The notes: generated by a model not told the origin, from the sequence alone. A stretch of 64,000 bases of DNA from UBA1731 sp045595285 (GCA_045595285.1 JAZOAC010000135.1:26546-90545); one strand, 5' to 3'; numbered from the stretch's first letter, positions 28,501-37,045 are shown. Program-made: numbers and translations.

Positions 28501-28613
28501 TATGCCCGCGCCGGCTCGCGGTTGATGGAATTAACCAGAAGGTTTTCCCAGTCGTTCGCCGCAAACGTCGGAAACATCATTGAGACAACAGAGGCTGTCA
28601 GCAGGAATTTCAT
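25503..28613 (-). CDS. Secreted beta-galactosidase, glycoside hydrolase family 2 (LacZ-like)
   Basis: About 1036 residues with a signal peptide (MKFLLTASVVSMMFPTFAA). Domains in order: GH2 sugar-binding jelly roll (60-235), Ig-like domain (240-330), TIM barrel (330-620), and a C-terminal beta-galactosidase small-chain domain (about 740-1010). Acid/base Glu lies in SLWSMGNETGHG (about residue 448) and the nucleophile Glu in PFWMCEYAHAMGNS (about 528). It removes terminal beta-galactose outside the cytoplasm. GAAAGG stands 9 bases before the second of two nearby ATGs, so that one was chosen. Galactose released here could feed a DgoD route only if a galactose dehydrogenase exists elsewhere. The gene starts 26 bases after the TolB-like gene and overlaps the AraC gene. 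Confidence 0.95.
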   Translation of the reverse strand: MKFLLTASVVSMMFPTFAANDWENLLVNSINREPARAYTMPLASEDAAFTDAIEPESPYRKSLNGTWKISWAGNPDLRIKDFYRVDYSDADWFTIDVPSCVEMRGFGSPGYVNVRYPHKMEWPFIKDRQSGKGDYNPVSSYRRTFTVPTDWKGREVFLRFDGVYSAYYVWVNGEKVGYAEDSKLPSEFNITKFLKDGENLLAVEVYRWCDGSYLEDQDMYRFSGIFRDVSIWSMPKDGIWDFEVKTSLKNDYHDATMEVLGCEGVEWKLYDAARREIASGSRGAVEICDVKLWSAEKPNLYTLIVRKGSDIRTRKIGFKEVKVSGNTILVNGRKIKFKGVNRHETNPDNGRTVSMDDMMADILLFKKYNINTVRTAHYPDHHLWYDLCDRYGIYVCAEANVEGHEAGYNENGLGRFPEWTHSILERNLRHVVFYRNHASISLWSMGNETGHGVCFKTAIAEVKKLDPSRPVHWERGNPDADVDSRMYPSVEWCEWRGKHGDLPRDSKREDGWPKENWQTSGKPFWMCEYAHAMGNSIGNFQEYWDVFYKYDSLTGGCIWDWVDQAVWKYTDRVGADGKRERFLAYGGDWDEQPNDGPFNNNGVVDPFRNVTAKLVEVGHVHRNLVVSSDFTLENRFGFTYADEFDGTWELVEDGKIVKSGTFAVPHLAPLSKCRLELPEFERKAGHEYFVNVDFSLKTDTIWAKKGWKVSRNQIAFIPEDAKCMAVKAVAPEFTQDDRTVTASVGGTKAVFCRKSGTLCELVMNGKTILKDPVSGVVAGPQLTCMRAFTDNDIWLRGRRVEDKGNFYLTGLTQLRYHARPVKIGKDSISFDVSVFGAKSAGFRHKTVWTFAADGDVSVKNTVEPFGTMPESLPRLGLSFKLDKDLEKMRYYGRGPRENYIDRKTASFFGVYDSTVTEQYEAYVRPQDNGYRSDVRWAAFIGSDGKGVKFSGSVPMFMQALHYGVEDLEFARHRRDQQRINAPLVKRDEVCLNLDIRQLGLGGASCGPKPMGKYMLPASREEWTLRMEPYSGEPSSK

Positions 28614-28639
28614 AGTCATACGCCTTTCGTGTTAAACGC

Positions 28640-29803
28640 TTATTTGCTCATCGCAGGATTCATCCAGTTGCCGGAATTATGGAACATCTGCACAGGATTC
28701 GAGTCTCCATCGGGATCGGAGTCCACGATGAAGATCGCCTTGTCGCGCGCCGCCACGATATGGCGGCTGTCCGCCGCCCACGTCGGATCCTGCCACGAAC
28801 CCGGTTTGGTGACCGCACGGGCGGTGGACTCGCCTCCGTTCGGGGCGGATACCATCACGCACCACTGCCCGGCCTGAAGGGAGGACCAGCAGAGCTTGCC
28901 GTCCTGGGCCCAGTCGGGACGGGTGTTTTGGCGGCCCTTCGATGTGTAGCGGGTGGATTTGCGGGTTGCAACGTCGCAGATGTATATCTGAGGGTTGCGC
29001 GTCTGATCGGAGACATAGGCGATCTTGCGTCCGTCGGGGCTCCAGCACGGGCTGGACTCGGCGGCAGCGGCCGTTTTTGTCAGACGGATGATTGTACGCT
29101 TCGCGAGATCCATCACATAGAGTTCCGGATTTCCCTGGTAGGAAAGGATGATCGCCGCCGAACGTCCGTCAGGCGAGACCGCCGCGCCAGAGGCGCCGTT
29201 CTTGAACGCGCCGAGGCATTCGCGCTCGGACGTTTCCGTATTGATCCTGTACACAAGTTGCTTCTCGTGAAGGAAGCCGGTGTAGTAGATGTCGCGCCCG
29301 TTAGGCGCCCAGCGGGGACCGACCGCCGCACGACCGTCGGAGGTGATCTGCTTCATGTCAAAACCGTCTGGATAGCAGGTATAGAGCTCCGCATTGTTGG
29401 ATCCCTTGCGGTTCACGAACGCGAGACGGGTGGTCGCAAAACCCTTTCCTCCGTCGGAGAACGCCTCTACGATCGCATCCGAGAAACGGCGCGCCGCCAT
29501 TCTTGCCGACGGATCGCCGGACACCGCCTCGTTCGAACGGACCACTTTCCCCCGCCCGGCCGCAGTGACGGCGCCGCCGGCCAGACCTGTCACCGTGATC
29601 GTCCCGGACGGAGCCACCTTGAATATACCGGAAAGCTCAAGATTCCTCTTGAGGCACTTCTGATACCATGCGCTCCCCTGCACGTTGACGGAAACGGTGA
29701 TCTTCTCGGCCCCCGCCTTTTCGACCTTGACGACAGGGGCGGCTCCGCACACGAGCGAAACGACCAACGCGCACACAACAGCAATGTTCTCCATTCTTCT
29801 CAT
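28640..29803 (-). CDS. TolB-like periplasmic beta-propeller protein
   Basis: 387 residues with a signal peptide (to about VSLVCGAAP). An N-terminal domain (SAWYQKCLKRNLELSGIFKV, as in TolB) is followed by WD40-like PD40 repeats: GPRWAPNGRDIYYTG, GAAVSPDGRSAAIIL, SSPCWSPDGRKIAYVSD and RPDWAQDGKLCW. TolB works with Pal and the TolQRA complex in outer-membrane constriction. No pal or tolQRA gene is in the window, so the label is by fold and length. The ATG at 29801-29803 follows an AAAGG site; a longer frame exists upstream but is less likely. It is 54 bases after lpxA, so it may be transcribed with lptG and lpxA. Confidence 0.8.
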   Translation of the reverse strand: MRRMENIAVVCALVVSLVCGAAPVVKVEKAGAEKITVSVNVQGSAWYQKCLKRNLELSGIFKVAPSGTITVTGLAGGAVTAAGRGKVVRSNEAVSGDPSARMAARRFSDAIVEAFSDGGKGFATTRLAFVNRKGSNNAELYTCYPDGFDMKQITSDGRAAVGPRWAPNGRDIYYTGFLHEKQLVYRINTETSERECLGAFKNGASGAAVSPDGRSAAIILSYQGNPELYVMDLAKRTIIRLTKTAAAAESSPCWSPDGRKIAYVSDQTRNPQIYICDVATRKSTRYTSKGRQNTRPDWAQDGKLCWSSLQAGQWCVMVSAPNGGESTARAVTKPGSWQDPTWAADSRHIVAARDKAIFIVDSDPDGDSNPVQMFHNSGNWMNPAMSK

Positions 29804-29857
29804 TTCAACTGACCTTTCAGCTTCTTCTTGATGGGGTGTATAGATCAATGGCATCCA

Positions 29858-30640
29858 TCAGCAGACGCCACGGGCAGAATCGCGGTAGAACTGAACGAGC
29901 TCCTTCACCTCGTCGTACTGTTCGACATCGTTCTCGACGCGCTCCAGAGCCTGCGAACGGTTCATGCCGGAGTGGTAGATGAAGCGGAACGCCTCCTTGA
30001 GCGCGGCGATGACGTCATTGGAGAAGCCGCGACGCTTGAGGCCGACAACATTAGGACCTATAACCTTGAGCGAGCCTTCGACCATGTCGCCCAGCATGAA
30101 CGGCGGGAAATCCTGGCGTATCTTCGACATGCCGCCGACCATCGCATGCCGGCCCACGCTGCAGAACTGATGCGCCGCCGCGCAACCGCCGACAATCGCC
30201 CAGTCGTTGAGATGGACGTCGCCCGCAAGCTGCACGGAATTGGAGCAGATGACATGGTTGCCGAGAATGCATCCATGCGCGGCATGGCAATAGGCCATGA
30301 ACAGACAATCGGATCCGATGATCGTCTTCTCTCCATCCTTCGTCCCCAGATGCACGGTCGCAAATTCGCGAATTACGGTGCGGTCGCCGATCTCCACATA
30401 GGAAATCGATCCCTCCTGGTATTTCAGGTCCTGCGTCTTCATCCCGATCAGGGCGTACGGGAATATCTGGCACTTTTCCCCGATTGTCGTATGTCCGTCG
30501 ATTATGGCACCCTGCCCGACAGTCGTACCTGCGCCAAGCCTGACATTGCCACCGATGGTCACATACGGACCGATCTTGACACCCTCGCCCAACTGGGCGG
30601 CCTTGTCCACCATTGCGGTGGGATGAACTTCAATAGACAT
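29858..30640 (-). CDS. lpxA: Acyl-ACP--UDP-N-acetylglucosamine O-acyltransferase
   Basis: 260 residues, full length for LpxA. It catalyses the first step of lipid A synthesis in the cytoplasm, moving a 3-hydroxyacyl chain from ACP to UDP-GlcNAc. The left-handed beta-helix hexapeptide repeats are clear (for example IGPYVTIGGNVRLGAGTTVG). YCHAAHGC at 117-124 carries the catalytic His, His122, equivalent to His125 of the E. coli enzyme. The C-terminal helical part (GLKRRGFSNDVIAALKEAFR) is also typical. It lies 17 bases after the LptF/G permease gene. Together with lpxB at 37 kb it shows a lipid A-based outer membrane. Confidence 0.96.
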   Translation of the reverse strand: MSIEVHPTAMVDKAAQLGEGVKIGPYVTIGGNVRLGAGTTVGQGAIIDGHTTIGEKCQIFPYALIGMKTQDLKYQEGSISYVEIGDRTVIREFATVHLGTKDGEKTIIGSDCLFMAYCHAAHGCILGNHVICSNSVQLAGDVHLNDWAIVGGCAAAHQFCSVGRHAMVGGMSKIRQDFPPFMLGDMVEGSLKVIGPNVVGLKRRGFSNDVIAALKEAFRFIYHSGMNRSQALERVENDVEQYDEVKELVQFYRDSARGVC

Positions 30641-30657
30641 GGGACTGTTCTCCTATT

Positions 30658-31773
30658 TTAAAGGTTTTTGGGTACAAGATATGAAGCCAGCAGCATGCAT
30701 GCCAGCACAGGAAGCCAAATGAGATACTCGGGCTGCACCCTGAAGTTCTTGGAGAGACTCGACATCAGGATGATGACCATATAGTACGAAAGCGCGACGA
30801 CAAGCGATATCGCCATGCCTATCGAACTCTCCTTACGCTGAGCACGAATCCCCAGCGGAGCCCCGACCAGCACAAAGCATATCGAGGCGAATGCAAACAC
30901 CCACCGCTTCTGGAACTCTGTTTGGATATCGCTCAGATGGCGTTTGGCGAAATAGCGAGCTGTCCCCTTCTTGGAGGTCCCTTTGGCGTTGGCGACATTG
31001 GCCTTGGCCTTCGATATGGCCGAAGTCATCTCGAAGAAGCGGAAGTCCTTCTCTTTGCGGTTGTACTTGCCTGACTTCAGGGCGTCGACAATACGATGCT
31101 GGTAGCGGGCCGCACGTGCCATTCCGGGATGAGCCTCATCCATCGGATCGACCGTAAGGTTGTACAGGTCAAGACAGATGTCACGCCCTTCACTGGTGAC
31201 AAGCGCCTTGCGGGCCGTTATCTCCCGGTCGAATTTCGGATTCGACTGATCGAGCACGATCAGATTGTGAAGCCAGTTGCCCTCCTTTGACGAAAAATAC
31301 AGCTTCATCTTCGGAAAATCGTCTATGACACGTCCCGGCTCCAGCAGCTCAAGGCCCGACCCTACGGTAATTCGCTTTGCGAGACTGCGGCGAATCTCAT
31401 GCCCACGAGGAACGATTTCGTTGTTTATGTACAATCCAAGAACCGTCATGGAGACCGCAAACACCAACGGCCAACGCATGACAGACAGCAGATTGACCCC
31501 GCACGCCCGCATGGCGGCTATCTCTGAATCGGCAGACATGCGGGAGAACACCAGCACCGATGAAACCAGGAGCGCGAGCGGTATCGTCCACTGCATTGTC
31601 TCGGGAAAGCATACAAGCGCAAACTGACCGACAAGCTCTATCGGCACACCCGAGAGGATGTAACTCACCACCTGAACCATCAAACCAATGGTCAACACAA
31701 ACGACAGCACGAGAAACGCCATGAAAAACGACGTTAAAAACGAACCGAAAACATATCTTTGAAGGGTTTTCAT
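30658..31773 (-). CDS. LPS export ABC permease, LptF/LptG family
   Basis: 371 residues, YjgP/YjgQ family. Three N-terminal helices (FLTSFFMAFLVLSFVLTIGL; a second around IPLALLVSSVLVFSRM; a third around VFAVSMTVLGLYINNEIVPRG), a beta-jelly-roll periplasmic part (about 130-230), and three C-terminal helices follow the family plan. The protein extracts LPS from the inner membrane with LptB and its LptF/LptG partner. Which of the two paralogues it is cannot be told; no second copy is in the window. A TAGAAT box lies 11 bases before the ATG, making it the first gene of an lptG-lpxA(-tolB) unit. Confidence 0.88.
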   Translation of the reverse strand: MKTLQRYVFGSFLTSFFMAFLVLSFVLTIGLMVQVVSYILSGVPIELVGQFALVCFPETMQWTIPLALLVSSVLVFSRMSADSEIAAMRACGVNLLSVMRWPLVFAVSMTVLGLYINNEIVPRGHEIRRSLAKRITVGSGLELLEPGRVIDDFPKMKLYFSSKEGNWLHNLIVLDQSNPKFDREITARKALVTSEGRDICLDLYNLTVDPMDEAHPGMARAARYQHRIVDALKSGKYNRKEKDFRFFEMTSAISKAKANVANAKGTSKKGTARYFAKRHLSDIQTEFQKRWVFAFASICFVLVGAPLGIRAQRKESSIGMAISLVVALSYYMVIILMSSLSKNFRVQPEYLIWLPVLACMLLASYLVPKNL

Positions 31774-31784
31774 TAATTGCACGA

Positions 31785-31790
31785 ATTCTA
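31785..31790 (-). promoter_or_regulatory. Probable -10 box (TAGAAT) of the lptG-lpxA unit
   Basis: Minus strand TTTTGATAGAATTCGTGCA, 11 bases upstream of the permease ATG; the leader would be only a few bases long. Confidence 0.4.
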
Positions 31791-31834
31791 TCAAAACATC
31801 GGCCCAAACTCAAGCCAACGTCACTTCGCGCCCG

Positions 31835-32569
31835 TCATTGCGCAGAATCGAGGATTCCGGCCTGCCGCCTCTGCGCAAGCGCCCGCGCAACGTCCGGAAC
31901 GGCGACAAGCAGACGCCTTGTGTAGTCGCTCTGCGGACTCTCGAACACGTCCGCAGCGTTACCGGCATCGACGAAAATCCCCCTCTGCATCACGCACACG
32001 CGGTCGCACACGTTCTTGACGACCGCAAGATCGTGCGCAATCAGCAGAATGGAGAGATCAAGCTCATGGCGGAGCTCGCGGAGAAGGTTCAGTATGCGCG
32101 CCTGGACGCTCACGTCCAGCGCGCTCACAGGTTCGTCGGCGATAAGCACATCCGGCTCGCACGCCAACGCACGCGCTATGCTGACGCGCTGGCACTGTCC
32201 GCCGGACATCTCACGCGGATACTGCTCAAGGACTGCGGAACTAAGCCCCACAATATCAAGCAATTCACCGACCGTGCGCCTTGACAAACGCTTGACCTTC
32301 AGCACCTCCTCAAGCGTCTGCCTTACCGTCATGCGCGGATTGAGCGAACCCACCGCATCCTGAAACACCATTTGGACGGACTTCGCGTTGCACACGACCC
32401 TTCCCGAAAACGGCTTTTCCAATCCGATGAGAGTCCTCGCTATCGTGGACTTTCCGCTGCCCGACTCGCCGACAATACCCAGAGTCTCGCCTCTGCGGAG
32501 AGTGAAACTCACACCCTTCACCGCCTCCATCGCGCCATAACGCACCTTAAGATCGGTCACTTCAATCAT
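31835..32569 (-). CDS. ABC transporter ATPase, OppF/DppF-type
   Basis: 244 residues. Walker A GESGSGKST near 36-44, Q-loop MVFQDAVGSLNPR, signature MSGGQCQRVSIARAL, Walker B VLIADEPVSALDV and the switch His in LIAHDLAVV are all present, so it should be an active ATPase. The N-P-R after the Q-loop and the DVSVQARILNLL stretch place it with oligopeptide-type importer ATPases. It lacks the C-terminal Cys-containing tail often found in OppF. No peptide permease or binding protein is nearby; it follows a MacB/LolD-like ATPase by 53 bases. Its partner membrane proteins must be elsewhere. Confidence 0.85.
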   Translation of the reverse strand: MIEVTDLKVRYGAMEAVKGVSFTLRRGETLGIVGESGSGKSTIARTLIGLEKPFSGRVVCNAKSVQMVFQDAVGSLNPRMTVRQTLEEVLKVKRLSRRTVGELLDIVGLSSAVLEQYPREMSGGQCQRVSIARALACEPDVLIADEPVSALDVSVQARILNLLRELRHELDLSILLIAHDLAVVKNVCDRVCVMQRGIFVDAGNAADVFESPQSDYTRRLLVAVPDVARALAQRRQAGILDSAQ

Positions 32570-32622
32570 TTTCGCGCACCATATCATTCACGGAGCCGGT
32601 TGGTTCGCAGCCGAAGGCCCGG

Positions 32623-33306
32623 CTATACCTCGTACTTCAGTATTCTCCCGTCCTTCACGACAATGTGGCTCTTTGCATATGCATCGATGTCCGGCTCGTG
32701 AGTGACGACAATGACAGTCTTGCCCTGTTCGTAGAGCTCCTGGAAAAGACCCATGATCTGTACGGACGTCTTGGAGTCGAGATTGCCTGTAGGCTCGTCG
32801 GCCAGAAGCACGGCAGGGTCGTTAGCCAAGGCGCGGGCGACGGCCACACGCTGTCGCTGACCGCCGGAGAGCTCGGACGGAAGATGCATAAGGCGGTGGT
32901 CTATCTCGACCTTCTCCGCAAGCTCCTTTGCGCGGCGTGTCCGTTCGGCCTTGGGGACGCCGAGATAGAACATCGGCATTTCGATGTTGTCCAGCACCGT
33001 CAGCTGCGGAATGAGATGGAAACTCTGGAACACAAAGCCGAGATTCTTCAGCCGATGGTCCGAGAGCGCGTTGTCGCTCATGTTCGAGACGTCCGTGCCG
33101 TTCAGATGGTAGGATCCGGACGTCGGACGGTCCAGGCATCCGAGAATGTTCAGCAGGGTCGATTTGCCGGATCCTGAAGGCCCCATTATCGCCACATACT
33201 GACCCTTCCGGATCGTGAACGACACGCCGTCAAGAGCCTTCACAGTTTCGCCGCCGACTGTATAGTGGCGGCGCACGTCATTGAGCACTACCACTTCCTC
33301 TGCCAT
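32623..33306 (-). CDS. ABC transporter ATPase, MacB/LolD type
   Basis: 227 residues. Walker A GPSGSGKST, Q-loop VFQSFHLIPQLTVLDN, signature LSGGQRQRVAVARAL, Walker B LLADEPTGNLDS and VVTHEPDI are complete. EPTGNLDSKTS is typical of ATPases that work with FtsX-like permeases (MacB, LolCDE and similar export systems). The ATG at 33304-33306 was chosen because GGAG lies 9 bases upstream; two other in-frame ATGs are within 18 bases. It overlaps the end of the MacA-like adaptor gene, so they are translationally coupled. Unlike MacB it has no fused permease, and no separate permease gene is next to it. Confidence 0.9.
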   Translation of the reverse strand: MAEEVVVLNDVRRHYTVGGETVKALDGVSFTIRKGQYVAIMGPSGSGKSTLLNILGCLDRPTSGSYHLNGTDVSNMSDNALSDHRLKNLGFVFQSFHLIPQLTVLDNIEMPMFYLGVPKAERTRRAKELAEKVEIDHRLMHLPSELSGGQRQRVAVARALANDPAVLLADEPTGNLDSKTSVQIMGLFQELYEQGKTVIVVTHEPDIDAYAKSHIVVKDGRILKYEV

Positions 33307-34780
33307 CTGAATCATCTCCGCCATTCACTTCTTCGTCCTTTTCCTCCTGAACCGGCGGCGCAGTCATTACGACTTCGCCAGGCTTCACGCCCTTGAGGAT
33401 GTGGATCATGCGATTGTTGTCCAGTCCAACCTCGACCTTGCGCAGTTCCCACTCCGAATCGTCCTGCACATACACATAGGCGTCATCATCAATGCGCACC
33501 ACGCACTGGATCGGACAGTACACAGCCTTGGCGAACGTCTCCTTCACGAGCTCGACGTCACAGCTCATGCCGGGACGCACGACGGCATCGCAGAAGTCGC
33601 ATTCCAATTCACACTTGAACATCTTCAGATCGGGATTGAGGCGCGTAGACTGCGCATCAGGAAGGATGCCGATCTTTGTGAGCCTGCCCGAGAACACCTG
33701 ATCGGGGAATGCATCCACCTTGACCGTCGCGGACATCCCCACCTCAAGCTTGTTGAGCGAGGATTCCGGAACCATTATCTCCACGATCATGCCGGTGTCC
33801 AGCGGAATGTATATCAGCTCCTGGCGCTGGACGGCGGATTCTCCGGCCGCAATCGGATTTTCCCACCAACGGCGCTTGGCGGTCGCGGCGTAGAGGACGA
33901 TGCCGTTCGTGGGCGCGAATATCTTCGACTTAGAAATCTGGAAGTTGAGCTCCGCCAGTCGGTTCGTCGCCCGGTAGTACTCGCGGCTGCGCTGGACGAT
34001 CTCCGTCTCGCCCTGGCGAATCTGCGACTTGTTCTGCCAAACGGTGCGCGCAACGGCGCGCGTGGCCTTGCGGACATTCGACTGAAGCGTGGCGCGCTTC
34101 TGGTGAACCGTATAGTTCGTGAGAACGTTCATCTTGGTCTTCGCCATTTCGAGATCGATCTCCTTGCGGCGCAGGGCCAACTCGTCCGCCTGCAGTTCGG
34201 TGCGGGTGAGAAAGCCCTCCTTGGCAAGCTTGCGGCTCCACTCCAGCTTCTCGGCGGCGCGCTGAAGCTCCTCGTCCGCAAGGGCGATATCGGCTTCACG
34301 CTGGCGCTTCTCCTCGGGGAAGTCGCCCTTCTCGTACTTCTCGAGCTCCATCTTCGCGAGATCAAGCGTCACCTCGCGCTCAAGCAGATTGCCTTCGCAC
34401 TCTCCCTTCGTCACCCCAAGACGCTCCTCCGCGATGATGAGGTTGCCGTGGGCCGTGTTCGCCGTTATCTCCTGGTCGTTTCGCTTCTCCACCAGCGCAG
34501 CCGCGTCAAATTCGACGAGGAGATCGCCCGTCTTGACGTTCACGCCGTCCTCCACGACCCACAGGATCGTGTTGCGCCCCTCTAGCTCACTGCGCAGAAT
34601 CACCTTGTCACGGCTCTGCACCGAACCGGACGCCGTAATGCCGATCGTGAGCGGGCCTTCCGTCACGGTGAACACCGGCGTGGTGTCGTCAGCGGCGTCG
34701 CCGCCGCCAAACAGCCATACGGACAGCACGGCGGCCGCCAGCGCCGTCACCAGAATCCAAAACCATTTTTTCTTGATCAT
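33278..34780 (-). CDS. MacA-like periplasmic adaptor (HlyD/membrane-fusion family)
   Basis: 500 residues starting MIKKKWFWILVTALAAAVLSV, an uncleaved inner-membrane anchor. The order is a half-lipoyl domain (GSVQSRDKVILRSELEGR), a long helical hairpin (about 130-290, rich in Glu, Lys, Arg and Ala), the second lipoyl half, and beta-barrel domains (MIVEIMVPESSLNKLEVGMSATVKV). The C terminus is acidic, with Asp/Glu clusters (EEKDEEVNGGDDSD). It would bridge an inner-membrane ABC exporter and the TolC-like channel encoded 28 bases upstream. The frame is open well before this ATG but that part overlaps tolC, so the anchor-encoding ATG was taken. Confidence 0.9.
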   Translation of the reverse strand: MIKKKWFWILVTALAAAVLSVWLFGGGDAADDTTPVFTVTEGPLTIGITASGSVQSRDKVILRSELEGRNTILWVVEDGVNVKTGDLLVEFDAAALVEKRNDQEITANTAHGNLIIAEERLGVTKGECEGNLLEREVTLDLAKMELEKYEKGDFPEEKRQREADIALADEELQRAAEKLEWSRKLAKEGFLTRTELQADELALRRKEIDLEMAKTKMNVLTNYTVHQKRATLQSNVRKATRAVARTVWQNKSQIRQGETEIVQRSREYYRATNRLAELNFQISKSKIFAPTNGIVLYAATAKRRWWENPIAAGESAVQRQELIYIPLDTGMIVEIMVPESSLNKLEVGMSATVKVDAFPDQVFSGRLTKIGILPDAQSTRLNPDLKMFKCELECDFCDAVVRPGMSCDVELVKETFAKAVYCPIQCVVRIDDDAYVYVQDDSEWELRKVEVGLDNNRMIHILKGVKPGEVVMTAPPVQEEKDEEVNGGDDSDGRGSGSAQ

Positions 34781-34808
34781 CTTGTTGCACCCCCAAAAGA
34801 AATGAAAA

Positions 34809-36482
34809 CTATCTCCAGGTCCCGTCACGCCGTATCTCCAGACCTCCCGTCGCACAGCGGAGCTCAAGATCGCTCGTCCACCAGTCGATGACCGCGGAGC
34901 AGAGCGCGTTGCGCGCCGAAAGAAGTGCGGATTCGGCCTCGAGGATGTCGCGCATGGAGCTCCGTCCCGACTGCATGAACAAATCGTTCGCCTCGACGCG
35001 CATGCACGCAGTCCTGTACGCCTCGACCTTGTTTCCGTAGAGAGCGCGCATGGCGACAAGATCCCGGTATCCGGCACGTACCTCGTTCTTGACATTGTCC
35101 TCGCTCTCCGTGTATTCTCGGATGGCCTGGTCGCGGGACACAAGCGCCTGCCTGTACTGATTGCGTTCGCGGCGGCGATCCCACGGCATAGAGAACTTGA
35201 TTTTGGCGCGTGTATCGGTGGAATCCTGAACCGTATCACGTTTAGGATCACCGCCGTGGCGGTTACCGTTGTAAGAAGCTCCGCCCTCAATGGTCAAATC
35301 GGCTCGAAGAGCGTCCGCCTTGATCTTCACCTGACGCTCTGCATCCTCCGACTCGCCGCGGGCCACCGCCAGATCGCGTCGGCAGCGCACCGCAGAGATG
35401 AGAGCCTCGGACTCCATAGGATAGTTTGCGAGCGCGTCGTCCGTCGCGGCGGCCAGGGACTCCATGCGCTCCTCAAGGGCGCGCAGTTCCTCTGCCCGCA
35501 ATTCCACCGGCGTCTCCGGCGGAAGGCCTAGCGTGATCTTGAAATTGTCCAGGGCATCCTGATAGCTCTGCTTGGTGGTGATCATGGTCTGCCTGGCGTT
35601 GAGAAGATCCGTCTTCGCCTGGTCGGTCTGGATGCGATCCATGCGGCCGGCCTCGAACATCATCTCCGCGCGGGAGTAGTTCTGCTCAAGGCGCTTCACG
35701 TTGTCGCCGGAGTTCAAGTGGTTCTGGTAGTATTTCAGCACGTTGAAATAGGCTTTCGCAAGAGACAGCGCGAACGTCTGCCGATAGCGCTCGAACGTCC
35801 AGATCGAATAGACGAGATTGCGCTCAGCCTGCGTGAGAGGCTCGCGCACAATGTCGCGCCCGGCGCCGCGCATCAGCGGGATGGACATAGTGATGTCGCC
35901 GGTCCACGCGAAGCTGTGCCAGTCGTCACGGATCATCTTCGCTATGTCGACGGCGGCATTGCCCGTCATCACGGCGCCCTGCTCGAACTTCCGCCTTGCG
36001 AGGCTCGAATCGCCGCCCGCCGAGACGGACTCCTTGACTATCTCGGGTTCGCCTGACAGGGCCCCCAGTATCATGCCCGAAAACGTGGTGGAGAAGGCGT
36101 ACTCCTCGGAATCCAGCGAGAGCGCACGGACGAAAACCGTCTCCTTGTGCCTGCGGAACTGGCGGTTGTTCTTCGCCCCCACGCGCAATGCGTCGTCAAG
36201 GGAAAGCCGGACGATTCCGTTCGTGTCCGGAACGAGCGGAGCGATCGGATCTCCCTCGTAGGCTATGCCGAAGATGTTCGTGACGCCCATCGCCTTCTCC
36301 CACGCGGCGATGGCGAGCCGGTCGGCGGCATTGTCCGCATCCCTCTCCGCCTTCTCCGGGGTCATGCACCCCGCCAAAGCCAGAAGCACCGCCATTGCGG
36401 GCGCAACGACAGAGGACGCCGACGGCATCAATCCGCCGGGGCCATCTGTTTTTTCTCTCAGAAATGTGTTTCCTCTAAACAT
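34809..36482 (-). CDS. TolC-family outer-membrane efflux lipoprotein
   Basis: About 557 residues. A hydrophobic segment ends in LLALAGCMT, a lipobox, so it is a lipid-anchored outer-membrane channel. Two helical repeats of the OEP type follow (for example NLVYSIWTFERYRQTFALSLAKAYFNVLKYYQ and the matching C-terminal repeat with YRDLVAMRALYGNKVEAYR). It should form the exit duct for the MacA-like adaptor and ATPase just downstream. The start is unsure: ATG at 36482 gives a long, positively charged lead; ATG at 36428 gives a short signal without positive charge. No strong ribosome binding site precedes either. A TAAAAT box is at 36519-36524. Confidence 0.85.
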   Translation of the reverse strand: MFRGNTFLREKTDGPGGLMPSASSVVAPAMAVLLALAGCMTPEKAERDADNAADRLAIAAWEKAMGVTNIFGIAYEGDPIAPLVPDTNGIVRLSLDDALRVGAKNNRQFRRHKETVFVRALSLDSEEYAFSTTFSGMILGALSGEPEIVKESVSAGGDSSLARRKFEQGAVMTGNAAVDIAKMIRDDWHSFAWTGDITMSIPLMRGAGRDIVREPLTQAERNLVYSIWTFERYRQTFALSLAKAYFNVLKYYQNHLNSGDNVKRLEQNYSRAEMMFEAGRMDRIQTDQAKTDLLNARQTMITTKQSYQDALDNFKITLGLPPETPVELRAEELRALEERMESLAAATDDALANYPMESEALISAVRCRRDLAVARGESEDAERQVKIKADALRADLTIEGGASYNGNRHGGDPKRDTVQDSTDTRAKIKFSMPWDRRRERNQYRQALVSRDQAIREYTESEDNVKNEVRAGYRDLVAMRALYGNKVEAYRTACMRVEANDLFMQSGRSSMRDILEAESALLSARNALCSAVIDWWTSDLELRCATGGLEIRRDGTWR

Positions 36483-36518
36483 TGTCTGCATGCACAACCA
36501 CACAAAAATACGGTCCAC

Positions 36519-36524
36519 ATTTTA
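36519..36524 (-). promoter_or_regulatory. Probable extended -10 box (TATGGTAAAAT) of the efflux operon
   Basis: Minus strand TTTTATGGTAAAATGTGGACC. TG one base before the hexamer makes an extended -10, the same form as at 38193, 43989, 47260 and 62264. Confidence 0.5.
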
Positions 36525-36605
36525 CCATAAAATCAATGTCGCACGATTATCTGAAGGACCCTTGCATGTTTCTCGTTTGCGCCTTCAAAATCCCGTGCTG
36601 AAAAC

Positions 36606-37043
36606 TCAGCACTTGAAGTATACGTCCGGCCAACCAGAAAGCGCACGGAATCCTTCCGGAAGAAGGTTTGCCGATTCAAGATCATCCATGTCCTGCCACA
36701 CGAACTCAATCCAGTCTTCGCACGACTTCAATCCATCCGCATCCACACCGTCGGCGAGCTTGAGTTCATAGACGAGATTTATCTCTGCATGCGGCCTGCC
36801 GTTCTGGATGAACGAATTCTCAAGTACCCCCAGAAAAGAGCCTGTCGACGAATCGACGCCTAGCTCCTCCTTCACCTCGCGGACTAGCGCGGCGCGTCCT
36901 GTTTCGCCGAACTCGATGTGACCGCCCGGAAGGTATGTAGATCCGCCGCCCTTGGCCCGGCAGAGGAGCAGTCTTCCATCCTTCACGCACACACCGCGCG
37001 CGATCGTCTCAATTCCGGCCAGTTCATATTCCTTGCGAACCAT
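36606..37043 (-). CDS. Nudix hydrolase
   Basis: 145 residues starting MVRKEYELAG. The Nudix box GHIEFGETGRAALVREVKEELGV is complete, with the R-E-x-x-E-E metal-binding Glu residues, so it should hydrolyse a nucleoside diphosphate linked to another group with magnesium. Substrate unknown; the short form resembles MutT/ADP-ribose-type housekeeping enzymes. The ATG is preceded by GGAGGGG within the end of lpxB, and begins 2 bases after the lpxB stop, so the two are co-translated. Confidence 0.92.
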   Translation of the reverse strand: MVRKEYELAGIETIARGVCVKDGRLLLCRAKGGGSTYLPGGHIEFGETGRAALVREVKEELGVDSSTGSFLGVLENSFIQNGRPHAEINLVYELKLADGVDADGLKSCEDWIEFVWQDMDDLESANLLPEGFRALSGWPDVYFKC

Positions 37044-37045
37044 CT

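Noticed and set aside
31835..32569. A peptide importer operon around the OppF-type ATPase
   Set aside because: No permease or binding-protein gene is adjacent on either side.
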